5,940 nucleotides of DNA from Desulfurococcales archaeon (GCA_027043985.1 JALUDQ010000042.1:1-5940), one strand, 5' to 3'. Positions 1 to 5,414 are shown, counted from the stretch's first letter. Numbers and translations are program-made. The notes: a model not told the origin generated them from the sequence alone.

Positions 1-325
1 TTACTGTATTTAATACTATATCATTATCGCCTTTCTTAACTTCTTGGCTTGGAATACTAATCTTAGCTAAATTCAATTCATCGATAACTAATGTTAACTT
101 CCCCTCCTTGATATCAACATTTACTGGAAAACTATTGTGAACGCCTACGTGTACTTCTATGGGTGTCTTTAGCTCCGTAACCCTATTAGGATCAACATAT
201 AATGTTACACTAGTAATATTTACTATCCCACCACTTTTGCTCTTGAATAATAGGAAATATGCTAGACCTCCCGCTATGATTACTGCTATTAATACTACTG
301 CTAACATTATACCTAGCTTTCCCAT
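1..325 (-). CDS. Membrane-anchored LEA14/WHy-like domain protein, N-terminal part
   Basis: The minus-strand frame begins with ATG at 325 and stays open to the left edge, giving 108 residues of a longer protein. The start is supported by GGTGAT at 332-337, six bases upstream. Residues 4-27 are one hydrophobic segment (GIMLAVVLIAVIIAGGLAYFLL) followed by K28 and K30, which fits an N-terminal signal anchor with the rest of the protein outside the membrane. From residue 34 the chain alternates in beta-strand fashion (IVNITSVTLYVDP, then PIEVHVGVHNSFPVNVDI, then KLTLVIDELNLAKISI). The pattern of a strand, an Asn-containing turn and 'V.V.I..G.L.L.IDE..LA' resembles the LEA14/WHy (water stress and hypersensitive response) beta-sandwich found in archaeal surface proteins. 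The gene is divergent from the 575-1198 gene. The membrane anchor is secure; the domain name is a by-eye call, and another Ig-like fold is possible. Length and C-terminus are unknown. Confidence 0.75.
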   Translation of the reverse strand, partial: MGKLGIMLAVVLIAVIIAGGLAYFLLFKSKSGGIVNITSVTLYVDPNRVTELKTPIEVHVGVHNSFPVNVDIKEGKLTLVIDELNLAKISIPSQEVKKGDNDIVLNTV

Positions 326-331
326 TACCTT

Positions 332-337
332 ATCACC
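332..337 (-). promoter_or_regulatory. Shine-Dalgarno GGTGAT for the 1-325 gene
   Basis: Read on the minus strand, GGTGAT lies six bases before the ATG at 325. It is an exact complement of the ATCACC segment in the archaeal 16S rRNA tail. It fixes the start of a gene that is otherwise cut by the window edge. Confidence 0.7.
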
Positions 338-351
338 GTTATATAGGATTG

Positions 352-371
352 CTTATAATAGAAAAATAAAA
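352..371 (-). promoter_or_regulatory. Candidate TATA region for the 1-325 gene
   Basis: On the minus strand the sequence reads TTTTATTT (371-364) and then TTATAAG (358-352). The first, centred near 367, would place transcription start near 341-343 and give a leader of about 16 bases that includes the GGTGAT ribosome site. The second would start transcription inside that ribosome site, so the first is preferred. This is motif spacing only; no expression data are available. Confidence 0.45.
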
Positions 372-373
372 GA

Positions 374-387
374 TGAACTCTAGTTCA
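374..387. repeat. 14-bp inverted repeat TGAACT-CT-AGTTCA
   Basis: A perfect 6-bp inverted repeat with a 2-bp spacer sits directly upstream of the candidate TATA element (364-371) of the minus-strand gene, where an archaeal regulator would touch the BRE/TATA complex. It could be an operator for a dimeric helix-turn-helix regulator. A short repeat in AT-rich DNA can also arise by chance. Confidence 0.4.
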
Positions 388-392
388 CTAAA

Positions 393-444
393 CCTAACCA
401 GATACAACATAGTAGCCGTTCGGGTCTCCTAACCATGATAAAAC
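393..444. repeat. Imperfect direct repeat, two copies (393-408 and 428-444)
   Basis: CCTAACCAGATACAAC at 393-408 recurs as CCTAACCATGATAAAAC at 428-444. The first eight bases are identical, and the rest aligns with one inserted base and one substitution. The copies are 35 bp apart in the divergent intergenic region, so they are candidate binding sites for a regulator of either flanking gene. No coding potential or RNA gene was recognised here. Confidence 0.4.
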
Positions 445-529
445 TAAATATCCTTCGTGATGATTATAGCTAGAGCACAGGTATCTCTCCATGTTGGGAA
501 GCTCTGGGAACTCTCGTTATTGGACGTGA

Positions 530-537
530 TTTTTATA
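530..537 (+). promoter_or_regulatory. TATA box TTTTTATA for the 575-1198 gene
   Basis: TTTTTATA followed by TAG lies about 40 bases before the TTG start at 575. The normal archaeal spacing of roughly 25 bases puts transcription start near 560, leaving a leader of about 15 bases with only a weak ribosome-site match (GGGTAG, 563-568). This supports transcription beginning just before the TTG. Confidence 0.55.
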
Positions 538-574
538 TAGAGATTCTATTATATAATAACACGGGTAGAATGCA

Positions 575-1198
575 TTGACTCCAAAACAAAATGCTGATTG
601 CGAGATCTATGAAAAATATAGAAGAAAGTATAGACCACAGAAAGTAAAGGTATTGTTCCTGGCCGAAGCTCCACCAAAGAATATAGAAAACTTCATCTAT
701 TATGATGAAAAGAATTCAATGAATAAAAACACTCTTCCAGCAATACTACAGAAACTCCTCGTAGATGCAGGGTTTAAATGTCTTGATATACGGGACTGGA
801 AAAAGTTTCTAGAAAGGTTCAGAGACCTCGGATTTTATCTAGAGGACACTATAAAGTGTCCATTAGAGAAAAGTAGCGAGGAGTATCAGAGTGCTAAGTA
901 TAAGATTACTGTAGATGATCTTAGAGAGATTAATCCAGAAATAATAGTCGTAATGGGTAGTAAAGCGTTAGAATTCATTAAGAGCGTGTATAAAAGCTAT
1001 AGTATTATAGCAGATGGTGAGATTACAAAACTTCACGGCAGTGTAATCAGGCTACCAGATAAAGTTAATGATCTTGAAGTCAAGTACCTGTTATTCTCTG
1101 TACTCCCTACTTATTGTCGGCTTAGGAGGTTCTCAGAGGAGCAGTGCCTTAAACCTTTCAAAGAGCTGAGAAGTATTCTAAAGGACTTAGAGTGTTAG
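575..1198 (+). CDS. Uracil-DNA glycosylase superfamily-like protein, divergent
   Basis: This is a 207-residue soluble protein with no membrane segment. It shows a series of motifs in the order seen in the uracil-DNA glycosylase (UDG) fold: VLFLAEAPP (26-34), in the place of GEAPG; GFYLEDTIKCPL (86-97), resembling 'ITNVVKCRPP' of family 4; INPEIIVVMGSKAL (119-132), the 'P..I..LG..A' strand; LHG (153-155); and LPTYCRLRRF (177-186), where UDGs have HPS and an Arg-containing loop. The CxxC-type Fe-S ligands of family 4/5 enzymes are absent; cysteines lie scattered near 9, 69, 95, 181, 191 and 207. The protein is therefore probably a conserved UDG-like family of unproven activity; base excision is inference. 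The TTG at 575 is chosen because the nearby ATG at 570 meets a stop after two codons and the TATA box sits at the right distance. The gene appears monocistronic: T-rich DNA and a new promoter follow it. Confidence 0.6.
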   Translation: MTPKQNADCEIYEKYRRKYRPQKVKVLFLAEAPPKNIENFIYYDEKNSMNKNTLPAILQKLLVDAGFKCLDIRDWKKFLERFRDLGFYLEDTIKCPLEKSSEEYQSAKYKITVDDLREINPEIIVVMGSKALEFIKSVYKSYSIIADGEITKLHGSVIRLPDKVNDLEVKYLLFSVLPTYCRLRRFSEEQCLKPFKELRSILKDLEC

Positions 1199-1210
1199 AT
1201 TCTATATTAT

Positions 1211-1240
1211 GTTTTTCTCATTTTATAGTATTATTTTTTG
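1211..1240 (+). terminator. T-rich archaeal-type terminator after the UDG-like gene
   Basis: Just after the stop at 1198 come a run of five T (1212-1216), TTTTA, and a run of six T (1234-1239), with no strong hairpin. Archaeal RNA polymerase terminates on T-rich non-template stretches like this. It separates the UDG-like gene from the ATPase gene, which has its own promoter. Confidence 0.45.
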
Positions 1241-1279
1241 TTCAGTTTAGTGGACAAGTTTTTAATGGATTTGTTCAGT
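1237..1279. repeat. 10-bp direct repeat TTTGTTCAGT flanking the ATPase TATA box
   Basis: TTTGTTCAGT occurs exactly at 1237-1246 and again at 1270-1279, 33 bp apart (about three helical turns). The candidate TATA box at 1259-1266 lies between the copies. This arrangement suits a regulator binding on one face of the DNA, but the repeat is short and T-rich. Confidence 0.4.
1259..1266 (+). promoter_or_regulatory. TATA box TTTTTAAT for the ATPase gene
   Basis: TTTTTAAT lies about 40 bases before the TTG at 1306 and predicts transcription start near 1287-1289. The resulting leader contains AGGTGGT at 1296-1302. If correct, the longer reading frame from GTG 1192 could not be translated from this transcript. 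Confidence 0.5.
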
Positions 1280-1295
1280 ATACTAGTCTTGGTGT

Positions 1296-1302
1296 AGGTG
1301 GT
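1296..1302 (+). promoter_or_regulatory. Shine-Dalgarno AGGTGGT deciding the ATPase start
   Basis: AGGTGGT matches the archaeal consensus AGGTGAT at six of seven positions and ends three bases before the TTG at 1306. No comparable site precedes the GTG at 1192, so this site decides the start. Confidence 0.6.
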
Positions 1303-1305
1303 TTA

Positions 1306-2604
1306 TTGGTTTATAGTACTAGTTGGCGGGATGTGTTTAAGACTATTATACTGGAGTTCGAGGAGCGAGGGCTTCCCGAGCTTGTTGAGAGAGAGCTTAG
1401 AGTTAAGGAATACAATATAGTGTCGATTATTGGTCCAAGGAGAACTGGTAAGACGTATTATTTCTACCAGCTTATAAGAGAGCATAGGGGTAGAGAACCA
1501 GTACTCTATATTAATTTTGAACACGAGTTGCTCTCGAATATTGAGTCACGGTATCTGCGTGAAGCATTAATTGCTTTTCGTGAAATCTATGGTGTTGAAC
1601 CAAAATATATTTTCCTAGATGAAATCCAGGTTGTAAGAGGTTGGGAGAAGTTCGTTAGAAGGCTCTATGATTATGGAAAATATATTGTATATGTTACTGG
1701 TTCTTCATCTAAAATGCTTGCACGTGAAATAGCTTCTACGCTCCGGGGCAGAACTATAACATACGTACTCCTCCCCTTCTCCTTCCGCGAATACTTGCGG
1801 GCAAAGAATATCGTATTCGATAAGAGACTAGTAGAATATACTGATAAGAGAGGCCTAATACTATATTATCTAAGAGAATATATTGAAAGAGGAGGATTCC
1901 CCGAACCAGTATTGAGACCAGAACTATACAATGAGCTACTAGTCTCTATTAGAGACAGCATATTCTATAGAGACATTATAGAAAGATACAAGATAAGGAA
2001 GCCACACATACTCTCAACGATAATCCGGATGCTCGTAGAAAAATACGGACGCTATCACTCTATAACAAAAATACATAATAGCTTAAAGACTATGGGCATA
2101 CAGATATCTAAGGCAACAGTTCAAGAATACCTACACATACTTGAAGACGTAATGCTATTCTTCTACGTACCACTCCTAAAAAACCCATTTCAAGAATCCA
2201 TTAAAGCGCCAAGAAAAACCTTTATCGTTGACCCAGGACTACTAGTCGTCTATGGTGTTAAAGGGGAAATATCAAAGCTAATGGAAAACACTGTATTCCT
2301 AGACCTCTTAAGGAGGAAAAACATAGATCCCACAATAACAATAAACTACTGGAAAGATGAGCGAGAAAGAGAGGTAGACTTCATAGTAAGGAGGGGGGCT
2401 AAAACCCTAGAATTAATCCAAGTATCCTACGAGCTAAGCCAAGACAACATGAAGAGAGAACTAGCACCACTAATAAAAGCCTCCAAGATCTTCAAGGCAG
2501 ATAAACTAACCATTATAACATGGGATCAAGAAGACACAATAATAAGAGACAACAAGATAATAAAAGTAAAACCCCTATGGAAATGGCTCCTAGAATACCC
2601 TTAG
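1306..2604 (+). CDS. AAA_14/DUF4143-type ATPase
   Basis: This 432-residue protein belongs to the large archaeal and bacterial group of stand-alone P-loop ATPases with a DUF4143 C-terminus, whose cellular role is unknown. Numbered from TTG 1306: Walker A GPRRTGKT at 43-50; Walker B YIFLDEIQ with D105 and E106; sensor-1 strand YVTGSSS with T131; a basic STLRGR ending near 149; and PFSFREYL at 157-164, a family signature. RDIIERY (222-228) and a winged-helix-like region follow. The C-terminal domain has YWKDEREREVDFIV (D358) and LELIQV (E369, Q372), the layout of a PD-(D/E)xK nuclease fold, but the usual lysine position is Ile371, so nuclease activity is doubtful. The frame extends back to GTG 1192; those 38 residues are hydrophobic and lie over the terminator and promoter, so they are rejected. 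Its stop overlaps the convergent nitroreductase gene. Synonymous codons drift from T-ending to C/A-ending along the gene. Confidence 0.88.
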   Translation: MVYSTSWRDVFKTIILEFEERGLPELVERELRVKEYNIVSIIGPRRTGKTYYFYQLIREHRGREPVLYINFEHELLSNIESRYLREALIAFREIYGVEPKYIFLDEIQVVRGWEKFVRRLYDYGKYIVYVTGSSSKMLAREIASTLRGRTITYVLLPFSFREYLRAKNIVFDKRLVEYTDKRGLILYYLREYIERGGFPEPVLRPELYNELLVSIRDSIFYRDIIERYKIRKPHILSTIIRMLVEKYGRYHSITKIHNSLKTMGIQISKATVQEYLHILEDVMLFFYVPLLKNPFQESIKAPRKTFIVDPGLLVVYGVKGEISKLMENTVFLDLLRRKNIDPTITINYWKDEREREVDFIVRRGAKTLELIQVSYELSQDNMKRELAPLIKASKIFKADKLTIITWDQEDTIIRDNKIIKVKPLWKWLLEYP

Positions 2605-3110
2605 AGCCCAACACCGAACTCGTCTAAGAATACTATTTCTTCAATACTTCTCCGAGGCTTGGCTTCCGGCTTTTCAGCAGGCCAGCCGACCGCGAGAATA
2701 CCTATAGGGATATATTCGTCTGGTATCTTTAGGATCTCTCTAATATCCCCAGTATTCCTTAAAGCCTGCACCCATACTGCTCCCAAGCCAAGGCAGTGGA
2801 GAGCTAGCCACAAGTACATTGCAAACAGTGACGCGTCAACGAGATACGAGGTAGGAGATTCTCCCGGAACAGCTAGTACGACTATCGCTAATGGAGCTCT
2901 CTCTAATGGGCGAGCACCAGCATGCAGCTTAGCCAGCTTGTTTAATAGGTCTCGCCTACGTATAATAATAGTTCTCCACGGCTGAGTATTCTTCGCGCTA
3001 GGAGCATATCTAGCAATACCTATAGCCTCTAAAACCAGCTCCAAGGGAACCTCTCTATCCTCAAAGTAGCGGATAGATCTACGAGACAATAGAAACTCAC
3101 GGCAATCCAT
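2601..3110 (-). CDS. FMN-dependent nitroreductase-family protein
   Basis: This 169-residue protein of the nitroreductase superfamily is expected to bind FMN and use NAD(P)H to reduce an unknown substrate in the cytoplasm, usually as a dimer. The N-terminus has SRRSIR (9-14), whose arginines and serine contact the FMN phosphate. Next is YAPSAKNTQPWR (35-46), the flavin-binding loop. A DASLFAMYLWLALHCLGLG segment (92-110) is the long helix and turn before AVWV. The end GWPAEKPEAKPRRSIEEIV (142-160) is the typical C-terminal signature. It is at the short end for the superfamily but shows all core motifs, so it appears intact. ATG 3110 is chosen over GTG 3116 because AGGAG lies eight bases upstream of the ATG but only two from the GTG, and because 'MDC.EFL.SRRS' matches usual family beginnings. 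The gene is divergent from nre and convergent with the ATPase gene. Substrate cannot be told from sequence. Confidence 0.9.
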   Translation of the reverse strand: MDCREFLLSRRSIRYFEDREVPLELVLEAIGIARYAPSAKNTQPWRTIIIRRRDLLNKLAKLHAGARPLERAPLAIVVLAVPGESPTSYLVDASLFAMYLWLALHCLGLGAVWVQALRNTGDIREILKIPDEYIPIGILAVGWPAEKPEAKPRRSIEEIVFLDEFGVGL

Positions 3111-3303
3111 AGCCACGGCTCCTACACCGTAGACAAATATTGATTTATTCTAGAAAAATACTTTACTATACAATAAAACAATCAATAACGAGATACAAGT
3201 CCTATGAAGCAGTAATACTTTTAGAATACACGTTATAAGCTCTGAAGCCCACATAGGATAATAGGATCATTAAAGCAGTAGAGTCTAAAATAGAGGCTTC
3301 GAA
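3111..3303. other. Divergent intergenic region between nitroreductase and nre
   Basis: About 190 AT-rich bases without a supportable gene separate two divergent starts. On the minus strand AGGAG (the ribosome site of the nitroreductase) and a weak TATA-like TAGAATAAAT near 3142-3151 are visible. On the plus strand TTATAAG at 3233-3239 is the best TATA candidate for nre. An 8-bp direct repeat AAGCAGTA occurs at 3207-3214 and 3273-3280, straddling that candidate. Confidence 0.5.
3233..3239 (+). promoter_or_regulatory. Candidate TATA box for the nre operon
   Basis: TTATAAG would put transcription start near 3262 and leave a leader of about 42 bases before ATG 3304. GAGG at 3293-3296 is a weak ribosome site seven bases before the ATG. 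Other AT-rich blocks nearby could serve instead. Confidence 0.35.
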
Positions 3304-4560
3304 ATGCCTAGAGGAAACCGTGTAAGCATTGACCCAAGACTATGCGCTATATGTAGGGGGAAGGGTCTCTGTGGTCTAAGTTATTGTCCACTTCTAGCTA
3401 AGCGTATGGCTCTTGTAAAGCTTAGAAGAGTACACGGTTCAAGAGAACTATATGGATCGTCCCCACCATCAGTCTTCATAGGTCGCTACGGCTACCCCTA
3501 CGTAAACGTTGGCCCCTCCCTCCCTCCAGTAGTAGGGGATACTAGTATCTATGATTTACCTGAGAAATGGATTAACCTAAGCCTTGAGAAAATCCTAGAC
3601 TACCGGTGGAGCCTTGTAACCGGGTCCCAAAAGATATCTGTAGGAGACGTTTATAGTCCATTTATAACTCGTCTCCACGAAGTAGTATTGTCTGTTAAAC
3701 CAGTTGAAGTAGAAGTATACTTGGAGAAACCACCTAAACCAGTACTATCTTTTAGTGAGTACGAGCCACCCCAGGGCCCTCGTGCACCCTTAAAGAATTT
3801 CCGTGTAATAGGTAATCCTAGAATACCGAGAGTAATAGATAGAGCATACACTGATACCGATCTAAAGGCTAGTGAAGCAATAATAATGCTCTACGAGAGA
3901 GGTGTCCCGGTAACCCATATTCAGAGAATACTAAGTATAGGAGCTGTTGGAACCAAGAAGCTTCGTAGACTTGTTCCAACTAGGTGGAGTATAACTGCAG
4001 TAGACGACACAGTATCCAAACACCTCATAGAGAAAATCAAAGACTACCCAGAGATAAATGAGATAGAAGTATATGTTAGAAGACACTATGATAACTTATT
4101 CATAGCAGTACTCGTTCCGGGTAAGTGGAGCTTTGAGTGGATGGAGGCATGGTGGCCTGGGTCAACATGGAATCCTGGGGAATCAGAGATAGTTGTTGAG
4201 GGGGACTACGAGGGGTACCATGGGAGAACAACATATGCTAGTATAGGCGGATGCTACTATGCAACGAGGCTAGCAGTAGCAGAACACCTCTACTCTAGGA
4301 GGAGGCAGGCAGTAGCAATAGTATTGAGAGAGATCTATCCTGGTTTCAATCTGCCCATAGGCGTATGGTTTGTAAGAGAAAACATTAGAGCAATGTTGCG
4401 TAGAAAACCGGTTCTAGTAACAAATAGGCTCTCAGATGCCCTAAGAATAATTGACCGTGAGACAAGGCTTGGATCAAAGAAATGGGTTAAGGCTTCAAGA
4501 CTCCTCCAGAGACTATTGTATATCAAGAAGATAACAGACTATCTCGGACTAGACAAATAA
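3304..4560 (+). CDS. nre: Nre, archaeal PCNA-associated DNA repair factor
   Basis: This 418-residue member of the archaea-specific Nre family has both usual parts (Nre_N and Nre_C). The Haloferax volcanii homologue NreA acts with UvrABC in PCNA-dependent repair of mitomycin C damage; its biochemistry is not settled. The N-terminus carries a probable zinc site, C14-x2-C17-x5-C23-x4-C28. SSPPSVFIGRYGYPYVNVGP (52-71) is a family hallmark. The C-terminal part has RWSITAVDDT (227-236), a RRRQAVAIVLREIYPG stretch and GVWFVRE (353-359). Near the end, IKKITDYL (407-414) looks like a PIP box (Qxx[ILM]xx[FY][FY]) whose glutamine is Ile and whose last aromatic is Leu. ATG 3304 leaves a normal 13-residue lead before the first cysteine. 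The gene is followed after 22 bases by the radical SAM gene, so the two are very likely co-transcribed. Family identity is firm; PCNA binding by this protein is inference. Confidence 0.93.
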   Translation: MPRGNRVSIDPRLCAICRGKGLCGLSYCPLLAKRMALVKLRRVHGSRELYGSSPPSVFIGRYGYPYVNVGPSLPPVVGDTSIYDLPEKWINLSLEKILDYRWSLVTGSQKISVGDVYSPFITRLHEVVLSVKPVEVEVYLEKPPKPVLSFSEYEPPQGPRAPLKNFRVIGNPRIPRVIDRAYTDTDLKASEAIIMLYERGVPVTHIQRILSIGAVGTKKLRRLVPTRWSITAVDDTVSKHLIEKIKDYPEINEIEVYVRRHYDNLFIAVLVPGKWSFEWMEAWWPGSTWNPGESEIVVEGDYEGYHGRTTYASIGGCYYATRLAVAEHLYSRRRQAVAIVLREIYPGFNLPIGVWFVRENIRAMLRRKPVLVTNRLSDALRIIDRETRLGSKKWVKASRLLQRLLYIKKITDYLGLDK

Positions 4561-4570
4561 AAGGATTCAA

Positions 4571-4576
4571 TGAGGG
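4571..4576 (+). promoter_or_regulatory. Shine-Dalgarno TGAGGG for the radical SAM gene
   Basis: TGAGGG lies in the 22-base gap after nre, six bases before TTG 4583, and matches the TGAGG core of the archaeal consensus. The nearby ATG at 4570 overlaps it and hits a stop after three codons, so TTG is the start. Confidence 0.6.
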
Positions 4577-4582
4577 CTTGAC

Positions 4583-5413
4583 TTGAAGCCTAAGATAACG
4601 AGTATTAGGGTAAGGGAAGCGTTAAGTAAGAGTGGTTTACCAGACCTAGACTACGCCTTAAACCCATACATGGGTTGCTGGCACGCCTGCACCTACTGCT
4701 ACGCTAGACTCTATACTCATCTCAGAGATATAGCGGAGAATTGGGGCGAGATAATAGCTGTGAAAGAGAATATAGTTGAAGTACTGAGACACGAAGTTAA
4801 AGTGAAGAAGCCCGGAGTAGTAGGAGTAGGAACTATAACCGATGCCTACCAGCCAATAGAAGCATCATACAAGCTTACAAGACAATCCATTAGCATACTA
4901 TTAGACAACGGGTTCCATGCAAGCATTCAGACAAAGAATACTCTAGTCTTAAGAGACCTTGACATACTAGTAGAGCATAGAGGTAAAGTAGATGTTGGAT
5001 TCACTATAACCTCCCTTGACAAGAAGATAACAAGCCTAATAGAACCTAGAGCCCCGCCTCCAAAAGCTAGGGCAAGAGCACTGTATAAAGTGTCAAGTGA
5101 GGGAATAGAGACATGGCTCTTCTACGGCCCAATAATACCCAGATTAAACGATGACCTAGAAACCATTAAAGAACTAGTCGAACTAGCCTCTGCAACAAAT
5201 AGTGTATTCTACTATGATAAGCTTAGAGTAAAACCATTCATGCTTAACCCATCACACCCCCTCTACATAGCTGCTAAAAGAGCTAGAAATTATCCTTGGA
5301 GAAGACTCTATGAGAAAATACATGAAATATGTAGGATGAAAAGAGTTGAATGTAGACCCGGAATGGAATACACTCCTACAAGACAGACAAGCACTCTTGA
5401 TAAATACCTCTGA
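4583..5413 (+). CDS. Spore-photoproduct-lyase-like radical SAM protein
   Basis: This 276-residue radical SAM enzyme resembles the SplB-like/Rv2578c group. YALNPYMGCWHACTYCYAR holds the CxxxCxxC motif (C32, C36, C39) that binds the [4Fe-4S] cluster used to cleave S-adenosylmethionine. VGTITDAYQPIE (83-93) and the following 'SI.TKN.LVLRDLDIL' stretch are strong signatures of this group, as are VGFTITSLD and EPRAPPPKAR (from 154) and GPIIPRLND. Relatives include spore photoproduct lyase, which repairs thymine dimers, but most members of this branch are uncharacterised, so the substrate is unknown. The C-terminus ends RQTSTLDKYL; TSTLDKYL (269-276) resembles a PIP box at the extreme end of the chain, as PIP boxes usually are. 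The gene lies 22 bases after nre with its own ribosome site and starts with TTG, so it is the second gene of a repair-type operon. The family is certain; a DNA-repair role comes from context and the tail. Confidence 0.88.
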   Translation: MKPKITSIRVREALSKSGLPDLDYALNPYMGCWHACTYCYARLYTHLRDIAENWGEIIAVKENIVEVLRHEVKVKKPGVVGVGTITDAYQPIEASYKLTRQSISILLDNGFHASIQTKNTLVLRDLDILVEHRGKVDVGFTITSLDKKITSLIEPRAPPPKARARALYKVSSEGIETWLFYGPIIPRLNDDLETIKELVELASATNSVFYYDKLRVKPFMLNPSHPLYIAAKRARNYPWRRLYEKIHEICRMKRVECRPGMEYTPTRQTSTLDKYL

Positions 5414-5414
5414 G

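Noticed and set aside
159..383. A plus-strand open frame of 74 codons beginning at 159
   Set aside because: It lies opposite the minus-strand membrane-anchored gene, which has a clear signal anchor and ribosome site; the plus-strand frame has neither and looks like its mirror.
408..434. GTTCGGG-containing stretch as a tRNA T-arm
   Set aside because: The flanking bases do not pair as a T-stem and no acceptor, D or anticodon arms can be built on either strand.
380..436. Short minus-strand ORF (about 18 codons from ATG 436) upstream of the first gene
   Set aside because: It ends upstream of the candidate promoter, has no ribosome site, and is short enough to occur by chance.
457..463. GTGATGA as the C box of a C/D guide RNA
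   Set aside because: No CTGA D box is found in the following 70 or so bases.
1192..1305. Hydrophobic N-terminal extension of the ATPase as a membrane anchor
   Set aside because: It covers T-runs, a TATA box and a ribosome site for TTG 1306, and has no ribosome site of its own.
1306..2604. The ATPase as a transposase helper or phage-defence effector
   Set aside because: No terminal repeats, integrase or defence partners are nearby; the family is a common stand-alone ATPase of archaea.
2659..2985. Plus-strand open frame inside the nitroreductase region
   Set aside because: The opposite strand encodes a clear nitroreductase with all family motifs.
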